Of a stretch of 64,000 nt of DNA, positions 20,585 through 32,174 are shown in pieces. The DNA comes from Tachypleus tridentatus (lineage: Eukaryota; Arthropoda; Merostomata; Xiphosura; Limulidae), in contig NC_134827.1 of NCBI RefSeq assembly GCF_004210375.1, positions 103,525,285-103,589,284 on the forward strand, written 5' to 3'. Both the position numbers and the translations under genes were made by a program. The first letter of the stretch is position 1, and each line of letters starts with the position of its first letter. Under the pieces are notes generated by a model, which saw only the letters and a list, made by a program, of their open reading frames with translations, ran no database searches and was not told the origin of the DNA.

Positions 20585-20821
20585 GGCATGGCAGGGTAAG
20601 GTTCAACTGACCTCTTGTCCCCACAGGTCGGGCGATTTGGGCTCCCACGGCGTTATAATGTAACGGTCAATCCCACTATTCGTTGGTAAAAATGTAGCCT
20701 AAGAGTTGGCGGTGGGTGGTGATGACTAGCTGCCTTTCCTCTAGTCATACACTACTAAATTAGGGTCGGCTAACGCAGATAGCCCTCTTGTAGCTTTGCG
20801 CAAAATTCAAAACAAACAAAA
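20585..20821 (+). mobile_element. SINE-A with degenerate head
   Basis: From 20647 on (ACGGCGTTATAATGTAACGG) the body and the AAAACAAACAAA tail are clear. The head part GGCATGGCAGGGTAAGG to about 20640 no longer matches the family's tRNA region. Confidence 0.82.
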
Positions 20822-22037
20822 CCAGTTTTAACGTAATCGTAACTATTTCTACGATCAGTCAACGTCTCTCCACCAATGACAGAAATTCATTGAATACAAC
20901 AGCAACTTGTAATTTAATTTTTAGTTTATATATCTGTCAACACTTAATCCAGACTTTAGAAACAGAGACCGTGCTTTTGAAATTCCTTTATTATAATTAT
21001 AATACCTAGTTATCGAGATATGTTTTCTTCAATGGTGTGCAAGAACCATCCAAACACAGTCGTCCCCATGTTTTGTTTTTGTAACTAACAGATTAGAAGG
21101 TATTCGAGTTGTCAACAGCACCATTACACAACAACCGAGGTCCCAAGAGCGAAAAGTTTTTTTTTTATTGTTATTTATGCAACAATTTTAAACAAATGTT
21201 GTACCCACGAGCACGCTAATCCCTTGGCCACAATAGGCCTACAAAGTTTGTATATTTTTATATATTAATCATATGCAACAGTAAATTTTTCGTTATAATG
21301 TGTCCCTAATGGGTTTTCAAATAACAAAAAAACAACAACTTAAAATATAACTCCCAAGTATATACAAATTATTTCTCACCTTAGATGTATTCTGCGAAGA
21401 TGGGAAAATAAATGATTACCTCTTGACCTTTTTATAATTCGTATGAACGCGACGAATTTTCTTGTTCTTATATATATATATATATATATTTCTATAAACA
21501 TGTGTTCTTTTATAGTTTCCAGTCTTCATATATTACCTACAGGGTTATCTCTATTGGTCCAGTGCAAATCGTTGGAACCGCCTTAACTGTCATGTGTCAA
21601 TTTACGTCTGGTTCGAGAGTACCTTACTTGGTTGTCTCAAGTACTTGATATCAAACGTTCAAGTTTTACTAAAGGGAGTGTTATAATACATTAAACGTGT
21701 TTTCATTAAGCCTAAATTGTTTACCTTGCTTTTCACAAAATGATAGAACAAATCGGTTATTTGTTTATGTACTTGCAACTAATGTAATGCGCCCTGTGTA
21801 TAATTGTGATCACGATACGTCTGGGAAGGTGAAATGTTCAGGTTAACTTAGAGATATGTTATTCTATTCTGCATACTACGATATTTGTATTCTCTGAAAT
21901 ACCATCGTCATTGCGTGATAAAAATGTTTGATAAGTCACGTAAACGAGAATATAAAACCCTTAATTAGGTATACCTGAGCCTTCTACAGAAGTCTGATCC
22001 AAAAAGCGCATGGATGTTATGGGTTTTTACGTGATTA
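20822..22037. other. Spacer with a TA microsatellite at 21471-21489
   Basis: AT-rich sequence and a (TA)n run. No exon, inverted repeat or longer repeat was recognised. Confidence 0.4.
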
Positions 22038-22296
22038 CTTGTTTGTTTATTTTTGAATTTTGCGCAAAGCAACACGAAGGCTATTTGCGATAGCCGTTCC
22101 TAATTTAGCAGTGTAAGACCAGAGTGAAGGCAGCTAATCATCACCAACCAACTCTTGGGCTACTCTTTTACCAACGAATAATAAGTGGGATTGACCTTCA
22201 CGTTATAACTCTCACACGGTTGAAAAGGCGAGCATGTTTGGTGTGACGGGGATTCGAACCCGCGACCCTCCAATTACGAGTCAAGAGCCCTAAGTA
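22038..22296 (-). mobile_element. SINE-A, 5' end truncated
   Basis: On the minus strand it has the B box GGGTTCGAATCCCCGTC, the body and a tail of AAATAAACAAACAAG. The head stops near the anticodon region, so the A box is missing. Confidence 0.85.
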
Positions 22297-22886
22297 ATGT
22301 GATTACTTAAAAACATGAATTAGTCTATTATTCACTGAATTAATGTATATATTTCCCTTTACATGGCATTAGAAACAAACAACTACTAACGAAGGAACTC
22401 AACCACAAACGAAATGAACAGCTTTTAAAAGTTTGTTAAAAACCGATGAATGTGAGTTTTAACGAAGCGAAAGGACTTTGATATTTTCCGTCTTCATAGT
22501 TAATAAATTCATAAATCAAGGTTCGAATCTCAAGAATAAACTTTTTTTTTCTACAAACTTAAAGTTCCAAATGAGCACCAACAGTGGTGTACAAGTAACA
22601 TTCTAGTCACACCATTGTTACATTTATTGGGAGCAACTGGTGCACAAAAAAGGCTGATTTTTGAGGCTTAAGAAACACGAATTTTGACCACAAATGTTCT
22701 CCAGAAAACGCAATTATTTTACTGGAGGGGATCAGGCCCCCTCCTGTTTCTCTACTTTAGACCTCACTACCTCCGGAGGAAGGTAATGGTAAACGATATG
22801 AAAATTATTTTTAAACTAACATTGTTTTTGCTAACCTAAAATAATGTTGCTGTTTTTCTACCAAATGTTAGAAAGTTAAGTAAAAG
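22297..22886. other. Spacer before the 30-bp satellite
   Basis: No gene seen. A pyrimidine tract ending in TGTTAG at 22866-22871 and an AAAAG at 22882-22886 resemble splice acceptors just before the array, which may be chance. Confidence 0.35.
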
Positions 22887-25800
22887 AAATTTAACAATAG
22901 ACCTACTGACTTTTATCATTTTAACAATATACTAACTGACTTTTATCATCTTAGCAATAGACCAACTGACTTTTATCATCTTAGCAATAGACCAACTGAC
23001 TTTTATCATCTTAGCAATAGACCAACTGACTTTTATCATTTTAACAATAGACCAACTGACTTTTATCATCTTAGCAATAGAACAACTGACTTTTATCATC
23101 TTAGCAATAGGCCAACTGACTTTTATCATCTTAGCAATAGGCCAACTGACTTTTATCATTTTAGCAATAGGCCAACTGACTTTTATCATTTTAACAATAG
23201 ACCAACTGACTTTTATCATCTTAGCAATAGGCCAACTGACTTTTATCATTTTAGCAATAGGCCAACTGACTTTTATCATTTTAACAATAGACCTACTGAC
23301 TTTTATCATTTTAACAATAGACCAACTGACTTTTATCATCTTAGCAATAGGCCAACTGACTTTTATCATCTTAGCAATAGACCAACTGACTTTTATCATC
23401 TTAGCAATAGGCCAACTGACTTTTATCATCTTAGCAATAGGCCAACTGACTTTTATCATCTTAGCAATAGGCCAACTGACTTTTATCATTTTAGCAATAG
23501 GCCAACTGACTTTTATCATTTTAGCAATAGGCCAACTGACTTTTATCATTTTAGCAATAGGCCAACTGACTTTTATCATTTTAACAATAGACCTACTGAC
23601 TTTTATCATTTTAACAATAGACCTACTGACTTTTATCATTTTAACAATAGGCCAACTGACTTTTATCATTTTAGCAATAGGCCAACTGACTTTTATCATC
23701 TTAGCGATAGACCTACTGACTTTTATCATTTAAACAATAGACCAACTGACTTTTATCATCTTAGCAATAGACCAACTGACTTTTATCATTTTAACAATAG
23801 ACCAACTGACTTTTATCATTTTAACAATAGACCTACTGACTTTTATCATCTTAGCAATAGACCAACTGACTTTTATCATTTTAACAATAGACCTACTGAC
23901 TTTTATCATTTTAACAATAGACCAACTGACTTTTATCATTTTAACAATAGACCAACTGACTTTTATCATTTTAACAATAGACCAACTGACTTTTATCATT
24001 TTAACAATAGACCAACTGACTTTTATCATTTTAACAATAGGCCAACTGACTTTTATCATTTTAACAATAGGCCAACTGACTTTTATCATCTTAGCGATAG
24101 ACCTACTGACTTTTATCATTTAAACAATAGACCAACTGACTTTTATCATCTTAGCAATAGACCAACTGACTTTTATCATCTTAGCAATAGACCAACTGAC
24201 TTTTATCATCTTAGCAATAGACCTACTGACTTTTATCATTTTAACAATAGACCAACTGACTTTTATCATTTTAACAATAGACCAACTGACTTTTATCATT
24301 TTAACAATAGACCTACTGACTTTTATCATTTTAACAATAGGCCAACTGACTTTTATCATTTTAACAATAGACCAACTGACTTTTATCATTTTAACAATAG
24401 ACCAACTGACTTTTATCATTTTAGCAATAGGCCAACTGACTTTTATCATTTTAACAATAGACCTACTGACTTTTATCATTTTAACAATAGACCTACTGAC
24501 TTTTATCATTTTAACAATAGACCAACTGACTTTTATCATTTTAACAATAGACCAACTGACTTTTATCATTTTAACAATAGACCAACTGACTTTTATCATC
24601 TTAGCAATAGGTCAACTGACTTTTATCATTTTAACAATAGACCAACTGACTTTTATCATTTTAACAATAGACCAACTGACTTTTATCATTTTAACAATAG
24701 ACCAACTGACTTTTATCATTTTAACAATAGGCCTACTGACTTTTATCATTTTAACAATAGGCCAACTGACTTTTATCATCTTAGCGATAGACCTACTGAC
24801 TTTTATCATTTAAACAATAGACCAACTGACTTTTATCATCTTAGCAATAGACCAACTGACTTTTATCATCTTAGCGATAGACCTACTGACTTTTATCATT
24901 TTAGCGATAGACCTACTGACTTTTATCATTTTAACAATAGACCTACTGACTTTTATCATTTTAACAATAGACCTACTGACTTTTATCATTTTAACAATAG
25001 ACCAACTGACTTTTATCATTTTAACAATAGGCCAACTGACTTTTATCATTTTAACAATAGGCCAACTGACTTTTATCATTTTAGCAATAGGCCAACTGAC
25101 TTTTATCATTTTAGCAATAGGCCAACTGACTTTTATCATTTTAACAATAGACCTACTGACTTTTATCATTTTAACAATAGACCAACTGACTTTTATCATT
25201 TTAGCAATAGGCCAACTGACTTTTATCATTTTAACAATAGACCTACTGACTTTTATCATTTTAACAATAGACCTACTGACTTTTATCATTTTAACAATAG
25301 ACCAACTGACTTTTATCATTTTAGCAATAGGCCAACTGACTTTTATCATTTTAACAATAGGCCAACTGACTTTTATCATTTTAACAATAGACCAACTGAC
25401 TTTTATCATTTTAACAATAGACCAACTGACTTTTATCATTTTAACAATAGGCCTACTGACTTTTATCATTTTAACAATAGGCCTACTGACTTTTATCATT
25501 TTAACAATAGACCTACTGACTTTTATCATTTTAACAATAGACCTACTGACTTTTATCATTTTAACAATAGACCTACTGACTTTTATCATTTTAACAATAG
25601 ACCAACTGACTTTTATCATTTTAACAATAGACCTACTGACTTTTATCATTTTAACAATAGACCTACTGACTTTTATCATTTTAACAATAGACCTACTGAC
25701 TTTTATCATTTTAACAATAGACCAACTGACTTTTATCATTTTAACAATAGACCAACTGACTTTTATCATTTTAACAATAGACCTACTGACTTTTATCATT

Positions 25801-28800
25801 TTAACAATAGACCAACTGACTTTTATCATCTTAGCAATAGACCAACTGACTTTTATCATCTTAGCAACAGGCCAACTGACTTTTATCATCTTAGCAATAG
25901 GCCAACTGACTTTTATCATTTTAACAATATACTAACTGACTTTTATCATTTTAACAATATACTAACTGACTTTTATCATTTTAACAATATACTAACTGAC
26001 TTTTATCATCTTAGCAATAGACCAACTGACTTTTATCATTTTAACAATAGGCCAACTGACTTTTATCATCTTAGCAATAGACCAACTGACTTTTATCATC
26101 TTAGCAATAGGCCAACTGACTTTTATCATTTTAACAATAGACCAACTGACTTTTATCATTTTAACAATAGACCAACTGACTTTTATCATTTTAACAATAG
26201 ACCAACTGACTTTTATCATCTGAGCAATAGGCCAACTGACTTTTATCATCTTAGCAATAGGCCAACTGACTTTTATCATCTTAGCAATAGGCCAACTGAC
26301 TTTTATCATCTTAGCAATAGGCCAACTGACTTTTATCATCTTAGCAATAGACCAACTGACTTTTATCATCTTAGCAACAGGCCAACTGACTTTTATCATC
26401 TTAGCAATAGGCCAACTGACTTTTATCATTTTAACAATATACTAACTGACTTTTATCATTTTAACAATATACTAACTGACTTTTATCATCTTAGCAATAG
26501 ACCAACTGACTTTTATCATTTTAACAATAGGCCAACTGACTTTTATCATCTTAGCAATAGACCAACTGACTTTTATCATCTTAGCAATAGGCCAACTGAC
26601 TTTTATCATTTTAACAATAGACCAACTGACTTTTATCATTTTAACAATAGACCAACTGACTTTTATCATCTTAGCAATAGACCAACTGACTTTTATCATC
26701 TGAGCAATAGACCAACTGACTTTTATCATCTTAGCAATAGGCCAACTGACTTTTATCATCTTAGCAATAGGCCAACTGACTTTTATCATCTTAGCAATAG
26801 GCCAACTGACTTTTATCATCTTAGCAATAGGCCAACTGACTTTTATCATCTTAGCAATAGGCCAACTGACTTTTATCATCTTAGCAATAGGCCAACTGAC
26901 TTTTATCATCTTAGCAATAGGCCAACTGACTTTTATCATTTTAACAATAGACCTACTGACTTTTATCATTTTAACAATAGACCTACTGACTTTTATCATT
27001 TTAACAATAGACCTACTGACTTTTATCATTTTAACAATAGACCAACTGACTTTTATCATTTTAACAATAGGCCAACTGACTTTTATCATTTTAACAATAG
27101 ACCTACTGACTTTTATCATTTTAACAATAGACCAACTGACTTTTATCGTCTTAGCAATAGACCAACTGACTTTTATCGTCTTAGCAATAGACCAACTGAC
27201 TTTTATCATCTTAGCAATAGGCCAACTGACTTTTATCATCTTAGCAATAGGCCAACTGACTTTTATCATCTTAGCAATAGGCCAACTGACTTTTATCATC
27301 TTAGCAATAGGCCAACTGACTTTTATCATTTTAGCAATAGGCCAACTGACTTTTATCATTTTAGCAATAGGCCAACTGACTTTTATCATTTTAGCAATAG
27401 ACCTACTGACTTTTATCATTTTAACAATAGACCAACTGACTTTTATCATCTTAGCAATAGACCAACTGACTTTTATCATCTTAGCAATAGACCAACTGAC
27501 TTTTATCATCTTAGCAATAGGCCAACTGACTTTTATCATCTTAGCAATAGGCCAACTGACTTTTATCATTTTAACAATATACTAACTGACTTTTATCATT
27601 TTAACAATATACTAACTGACTTTTATCATCTTAGCAATAGACCAACTGACTTTTATCATCTTAGCAATAGACCAACTGACTTTTATCATTTTAACAATAG
27701 GCCAACTGACTTTTATCATTTTAACAATAGACCAACTGACTTTTATCATTTTAACAATAGACCAACTGACATTTATCATCTTAGCGATAGACCAACTGAC
27801 TTTTATCATTTTAACAATAGACCAACTGACTTTTATCATCTTAGCGATAGACCTACTGACTTTTATCATTTTAGCGATAGACCTACTGACTTTTATCATT
27901 TTAACAATAGACCTACTGACTTTTATCATTTTAACAATAGACCAACTGACTTTTATCATTTTAACAATAGGCCAACTGACTTTTATCATTTTAACAATAG
28001 GCCAACTGACTTTTATCATTTTAACAATAGGCCAACTGACTTTTATCATTTTAACAATAGGCCAACTGACTTTTATCATTTTAACAATAGGCCAACTGAC
28101 TTTTATCATTTTAACAATAGGCCAACTGACTTTTATCATTTTAGCAATAGGCCAACTGACTTTTATCATTTTAGCAATAGGCCAACTGACTTTTATCATT
28201 TTAACAATAGGCCAACTGACTTTTATCATTTTAACAATAGGCCAACTGACTTTTATCATTTTAGCAATAGGCCAACTGACTTTTATCATTTTAACAATAG
28301 ACCAACTGACTTTTATCATTTTAACAATAGACCAACTGACTTTTATCATTTTAACAATAGACCTACTGACTTTTATCATCTTAGCGATAGACCTACTGAC
28401 TTTTATCATTTTAACAATAGACCAACTGACTTTTATCATTTTAACAATAGACCAACTGACTTTTATCATTTTAACAATAGGCCTACTGACTTTTATCATT
28501 TTAACAATAGACCTACTGACTTTTATCATTTTAACAATAGACCTACTGACTTTTATCATTTTAACAATAGACCTACTGACTTTTATCATTTTAACAATAG
28601 ACCTACTGACTTTTATCATCTTAGCGATAGACCTACTGACTTTTATCATTTTAACAATAGACCTACTGACTTTTATCATTTTAACAATAGACCTACTGAC
28701 TTTTATCATTTTAACAATAGACCTACTGACTTTTATCATCTTAGCGATAGACCTACTGACTTTTATCATTTTAACAATAGACCTACTGACTTTTATCATT

Positions 28801-28850
28801 TTAACAATAGACCTACTGACTTTTATCATTTTAACAATAGACCTACTGAC
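22887..28850. repeat. 30-bp satellite, about 199 tandem units
   Basis: Every unit has the form TTTTATCATCTTAGCAATAG followed by ACCAACTGAC, with a few recurring substitutions (CTTAGC/TTTAAC, ATAGAC/ATAGGC, CCA/CCT, CAATAG/CGATAG). By eye the 30-bp register holds through the whole 5.96 kb with no insertion or deletion. Rarer marker variants (CATTTAAACAATAG at 23731, 24121 and 24811; AGCAACAGGCC at 25861 and 26371; CTGAGCAATAG at 26221 and 26701; ATATACTAAC at eight places) show that blocks of several hundred bases were copied. The minus strand reads MIKVSWSIVK-type decapeptides, broken by stops. One + frame is stop-free throughout. Confidence 0.97.
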
Positions 28851-29154
28851 TTTATCAATAAGCTTATTATTTTACAAAACGTGTTTTTCACAATATGAGG
28901 AAACGGGTTATTCCCCCACAAAATGCTATCGCTGGTCACTTCTTTGTAATTTACGTTTAGAATGTTTAAAGAAAACAAAGTGTGTCAATATACAACTATC
29001 TCAGGTTTCATTCAGAGTTGAAGCTAACTATAAGTTGTATTAGCGCTTAGTTTGTTTGGGGGTGGGGTGTGTGGAGGGGGTACTACTAATTAGATCTCTC
29101 CAGATCAAAGTTTACTGTTATTCGTATATAGTAAAGGTTATTACAGAATACAAC
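28851..29154. other. Spacer after the 30-bp satellite
   Basis: Unique-looking, with a G-rich stretch at 29057-29080. No gene was recognised. Confidence 0.4.
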
Positions 29155-29432
29155 TGCCCAGCATGGCCAAATGGTTGGGGTCCTTGACTCGCAGTCTGAG
29201 GGGTTGCGGGTTCGAATCCTCCTCTCACCAAATGTGCTCGCCCTTTCAGCCGCGGGGGCGTTATGATGTTATAATTAGTTCCACTTACTATTCATTAGTA
29301 AAAGAGTAACCCAAGAATTGGCGGTGGGTGGTGATCATTAGCTGCCTTCCATCTAGTCCTATACTACTAAATCAGGGACGGCTGAAGCAGAGAGCCTCGT
29401 GTAGCTTTACGCGAAATTCAAATTAACAAACC
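29155..29432 (+). mobile_element. SINE-A, full length
   Basis: Head TGCCCAGCATGGCCAAATGG, B box GGGTTCGAATCCTCCTC, body, and a short tail AAATTCAAATTAACAAACC. Moderately diverged. Confidence 0.88.
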
Positions 29433-29651
29433 AGAATACCAACCAACCTGTAAAGAAGAAGAAAAAACGCACCAGAGAAAAAAATTATAATGGATGTTAG
29501 GTAAAGACATTAATTAATTTAATACAATCGAATGTCATTATCTGTTACAGAAACACGTTTACCTGTTTGCTTAACAAATGATAAACAAATAAGGAACCGA
29601 ACATAAAAGTTCACTTAATGTTCTGAAATACTTAACTTGGTTTTGTTGTCT

Positions 29652-29872
29652 TGGAGTAGCCGAGCGATTAGCGTGGTCTGATGGTTAGTGTGTTTAGCTG
29701 TAAGTTAAGGGTCAAGAGGTTGAAACGCGTTGCAACTGAATACGCTTTGTCCTTTCAGTTGAGGTTGCGTTATAAAAACGACAGTTAGTCCCGCTATTTG
29801 GTTCAAGGAAAGCATGACAGTAACATTATGACGGAAGGAGCTGCTGTCTGGCTGCTTTTGCTACGGCCATTA
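29652..29872 (+). mobile_element. Possible very old SINE-A-like copy
   Basis: Only scattered words fit: TGGTTAGTGTGTTTAGC, CCTTTCAGTTGAGG, GCGTTATAAAAACGACAGTT and CCCGCTATTTGGTT. The order is right, but the identity is too low to be sure. Confidence 0.4.
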
Positions 29873-30234
29873 GTTCAAAGAATACTTATATCGGAATACG
29901 AGAGGTCTCGCATCTGACCGTTTATCCCGCGTGCACGTAAGGTACCATTTAGGTTGAAAATTCGAATTCCATTATGGAGTGTTAACGCCAACATTAAATA
30001 ATATATTTCAAACAACAACTGTGTAGTATATGTACATATTCTGTGTGGGTTGACTTTACCACCAATATAAGATACAAGGGCTAGAAACACATATCGAGAT
30101 ATCATGATAGTCGCGCACATCCTTAACAAAGCCAGTCACTACGTCATCATTTGAATTGCCGTGCACGTGACATGGATGTGATGAACGAAACAAAATGGTT
30201 CCTCTTTATGCATATATATATATTTGTTATTAAG
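29873..30234. other. Spacer, nothing recognised
   Basis: No supported feature. The minus-strand open frame of 84 codons here shows no known motif. Confidence 0.35.
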
Positions 30235-30318
30235 CACAATGCTATACAAAGAACTATCTGTGCTCTGCCCACCATGGGTATCGAAACCCTGTTTTCAGCA
30301 GTATAAGTCCGCGGAAAA
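30235..30318 (-). mobile_element. SINE-B fragment
   Basis: On the minus strand: CGCGGACTTATACTGC-like head sequence, GGGTTTCGATACCCATGGTG and GGCAGAGCACAGATAGTTC. The tail is short. Confidence 0.65.
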
Positions 30319-30441
30319 TAAACCTTGTATAACGTATTATACTGAACGTAATTAGTTGTGTTTGATAATTAGAACACTGTATCTCACAACATGTGATTTG
30401 TGTTAAAGAAATAATACAGCTTCCCACACATACACACGAAC

Positions 30442-30557
30442 ACAATGGCTCAGCAGTAAATCAGCTCGCTTAAGACACTGAAAATCGAGTTTTGATGCCA
30501 GTGGTGGGCAGAGCACAGCTAGCGCATTGTGTAACTTTACGCTTAGTGACAGCCAGG
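30442..30557 (+). mobile_element. SINE-B copy
   Basis: Head AATGGCTCAGCAGTAAATC, then GAGTTTTGATGCCAGTGGTG, GGCAGAGCACAGCTAGCGC and ATTGTGTAACTTTACGCTTA. It lies in the opposite orientation to the fragment about 120 bases before it. Confidence 0.65.
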
Positions 30558-30796
30558 TGATTATTTAGGTTTTATTAACTTACGTTTTCTCGAGAACCTA
30601 GAAATTAAAGGCTGAGACAGAAAATTTTGAAATTAGAAAAAAATCGATTAAAAATAATGTCTCTCTGCTTTAAACCACGGGCTAAAAATAAAATTATAAC
30701 ACAGATAATCACGTAATAAATAACTATTTTGTAAGATATCGGGCTAATAATTTTCAAAATTTACCAGGATTTTAGCAATTGGGCTACGAAGCGCCG

Positions 30797-31009
30797 AGTT
30801 TCGATCAGGTAGGTGAACGTGTTCACCGTTTCAGCTTTAGGGCTGTTATAACGTAGTGAACGGTCAATTCTGTTATTTGTTGGTAAAAGATTAGCCCACC
30901 AATTGACGTTGGGTGCTGCTGGTCAGTTGCTTTCTCTCTATTTGTCAGTTCAAAAACTAGGGACAGTGTTATATATCTTTAGTAGCTTCATAACACAAAA
31001 AAACAAACA
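30797..31009 (+). mobile_element. SINE-A, old copy
   Basis: The words GAGTTTCGATCAGGTAGG, CCGTTTCAGCTTTAGGGC, GTTATAACGTAGTGAACGG, TTGTTGGTAAAAGATTAGCC and a final AAAAAAACAAACAA are in family order with much divergence. Confidence 0.6.
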
Positions 31010-31114
31010 ATTCTTATCAATTCAACTCGTTTTACTTATCAAATACATGTACTCGTTCAAGGTAACGACAATAGGAAGATAATTATTTTAAAGCAGAACA
31101 TCGTACGAGCTCAG

Positions 31115-31268
31115 TACAATCGTTCTTAATTTTTAACCGCTGACCAGAGGGAAAGCAGACAGCTGGGTGCACCTGGCACAATGAAGACATTGTCCGACTA
31201 CTTGAATCGCACCCAGGGCTGAAAGTGAGAAGTATCATACCTCGAATCTGGATGTTCGGCGTAATAAC
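31115..31268 (-). mobile_element. Possible old SINE-A fragment
   Basis: On the minus strand, words such as CTTTCAGCCCTGGGTGCG, GTGCACCCAGCTGTCTGC and TTTCCCTCTGGTCAGCGG follow the family order. This is tentative. Confidence 0.4.
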
Positions 31269-31539
31269 CATTAGGATACATTTCTGATAAAATTGTAAAT
31301 CGACTTGTTAGAATCCCATCCAAAGTTTTCGCGTTTGTAGATATACCTCAAATATTTTAGTTCTATGTTATATTTATAAGTAGAGAAGTGTTACTAAAGT
31401 ATTTTTTCGTGTTACATATATCTATATGTAAATGTGTGTGAAACATCCATTATATATATGTATATATATCAATAAAATTTATTAATAACAAAATTGGCTC
31501 TTTTGTCAGTCCTTTCGTTAATCAGATATGGTTCTCCAG

Positions 31540-31640
31540 TTGGTCAGTTAATGCTTATTCAATTGATTAGTTAATGCTTGTCCAGTTGGTCAGTTAATGT
31601 TTGTCCAGTTGGTCAGTTAATGTTTGTCCAGCTAATGGTT
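31540..31640. repeat. 22-bp minisatellite, about four units
   Basis: A unit of about 22 bases built around CCAGTTGGTCAGTTAATG recurs with small changes. It is followed by about 530 bases of unremarkable sequence up to the 43-bp satellite. Confidence 0.75.
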
Positions 31641-32174
31641 GTTCGATTACTCGGCTGGTCATCAATTCGTTAACAGCACAAAGTATCTCAAATATGTCGA
31701 AATCAACAAGAAGTACGTTTGAGATTTTTGTTTTTAAGAAACGAAACGGGTGACCTGTTTTCCTATATCTTTCATTCACGAGGTTAATTTGCAGAAGTAA
31801 CTAATCGGACCGACAACGGGTCACTCTGGACACAGGTTAGAAGGCGGATTTCAATTCTGTGGTTCTTCACTGGCCGACGTTTCAAAACGTTTGCTAGCAT
31901 CGTACTATGTTACTATGCTAGGCCTAAAATAAAATGAGCAACAAATAGTATCAGTTTTTCCCGCTTGTTGTGCTTATTTTGGCGGTTAACGATGAAAACA
32001 CTGACGTCATAGTGTTAGCGTTTTCATAGAAGCTAATGAATTAACCTAATTTAAAACTTTCTAATTAATATTTAACCGTCACGTGTGCTGATTATAAATG
32101 GTAAAAGGTCTTCATGTTTATTTAGAAAAATAATAATTGTTTTCCATTATTTATTAACTACTTCAATAGGATGC
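31641..32174. other. Spacer before the 43-bp satellite
   Basis: No gene or repeat recognised. Confidence 0.4.

Noticed and set aside
20391-20585. 64-codon + strand frame before a SINE
   Set aside because: Protein-like in places, but no motif, no splice signals and no poly(A) support. Left as unassigned.
22932-28829. Long minus-strand frames of MIKVSW decapeptides
   Set aside because: They are the translation of the 30-bp satellite, interrupted by stops in about a dozen units. Amino-acid-changing variants (W/R, S/P, A/V) are as common as silent ones, so there is no sign of a selected protein.
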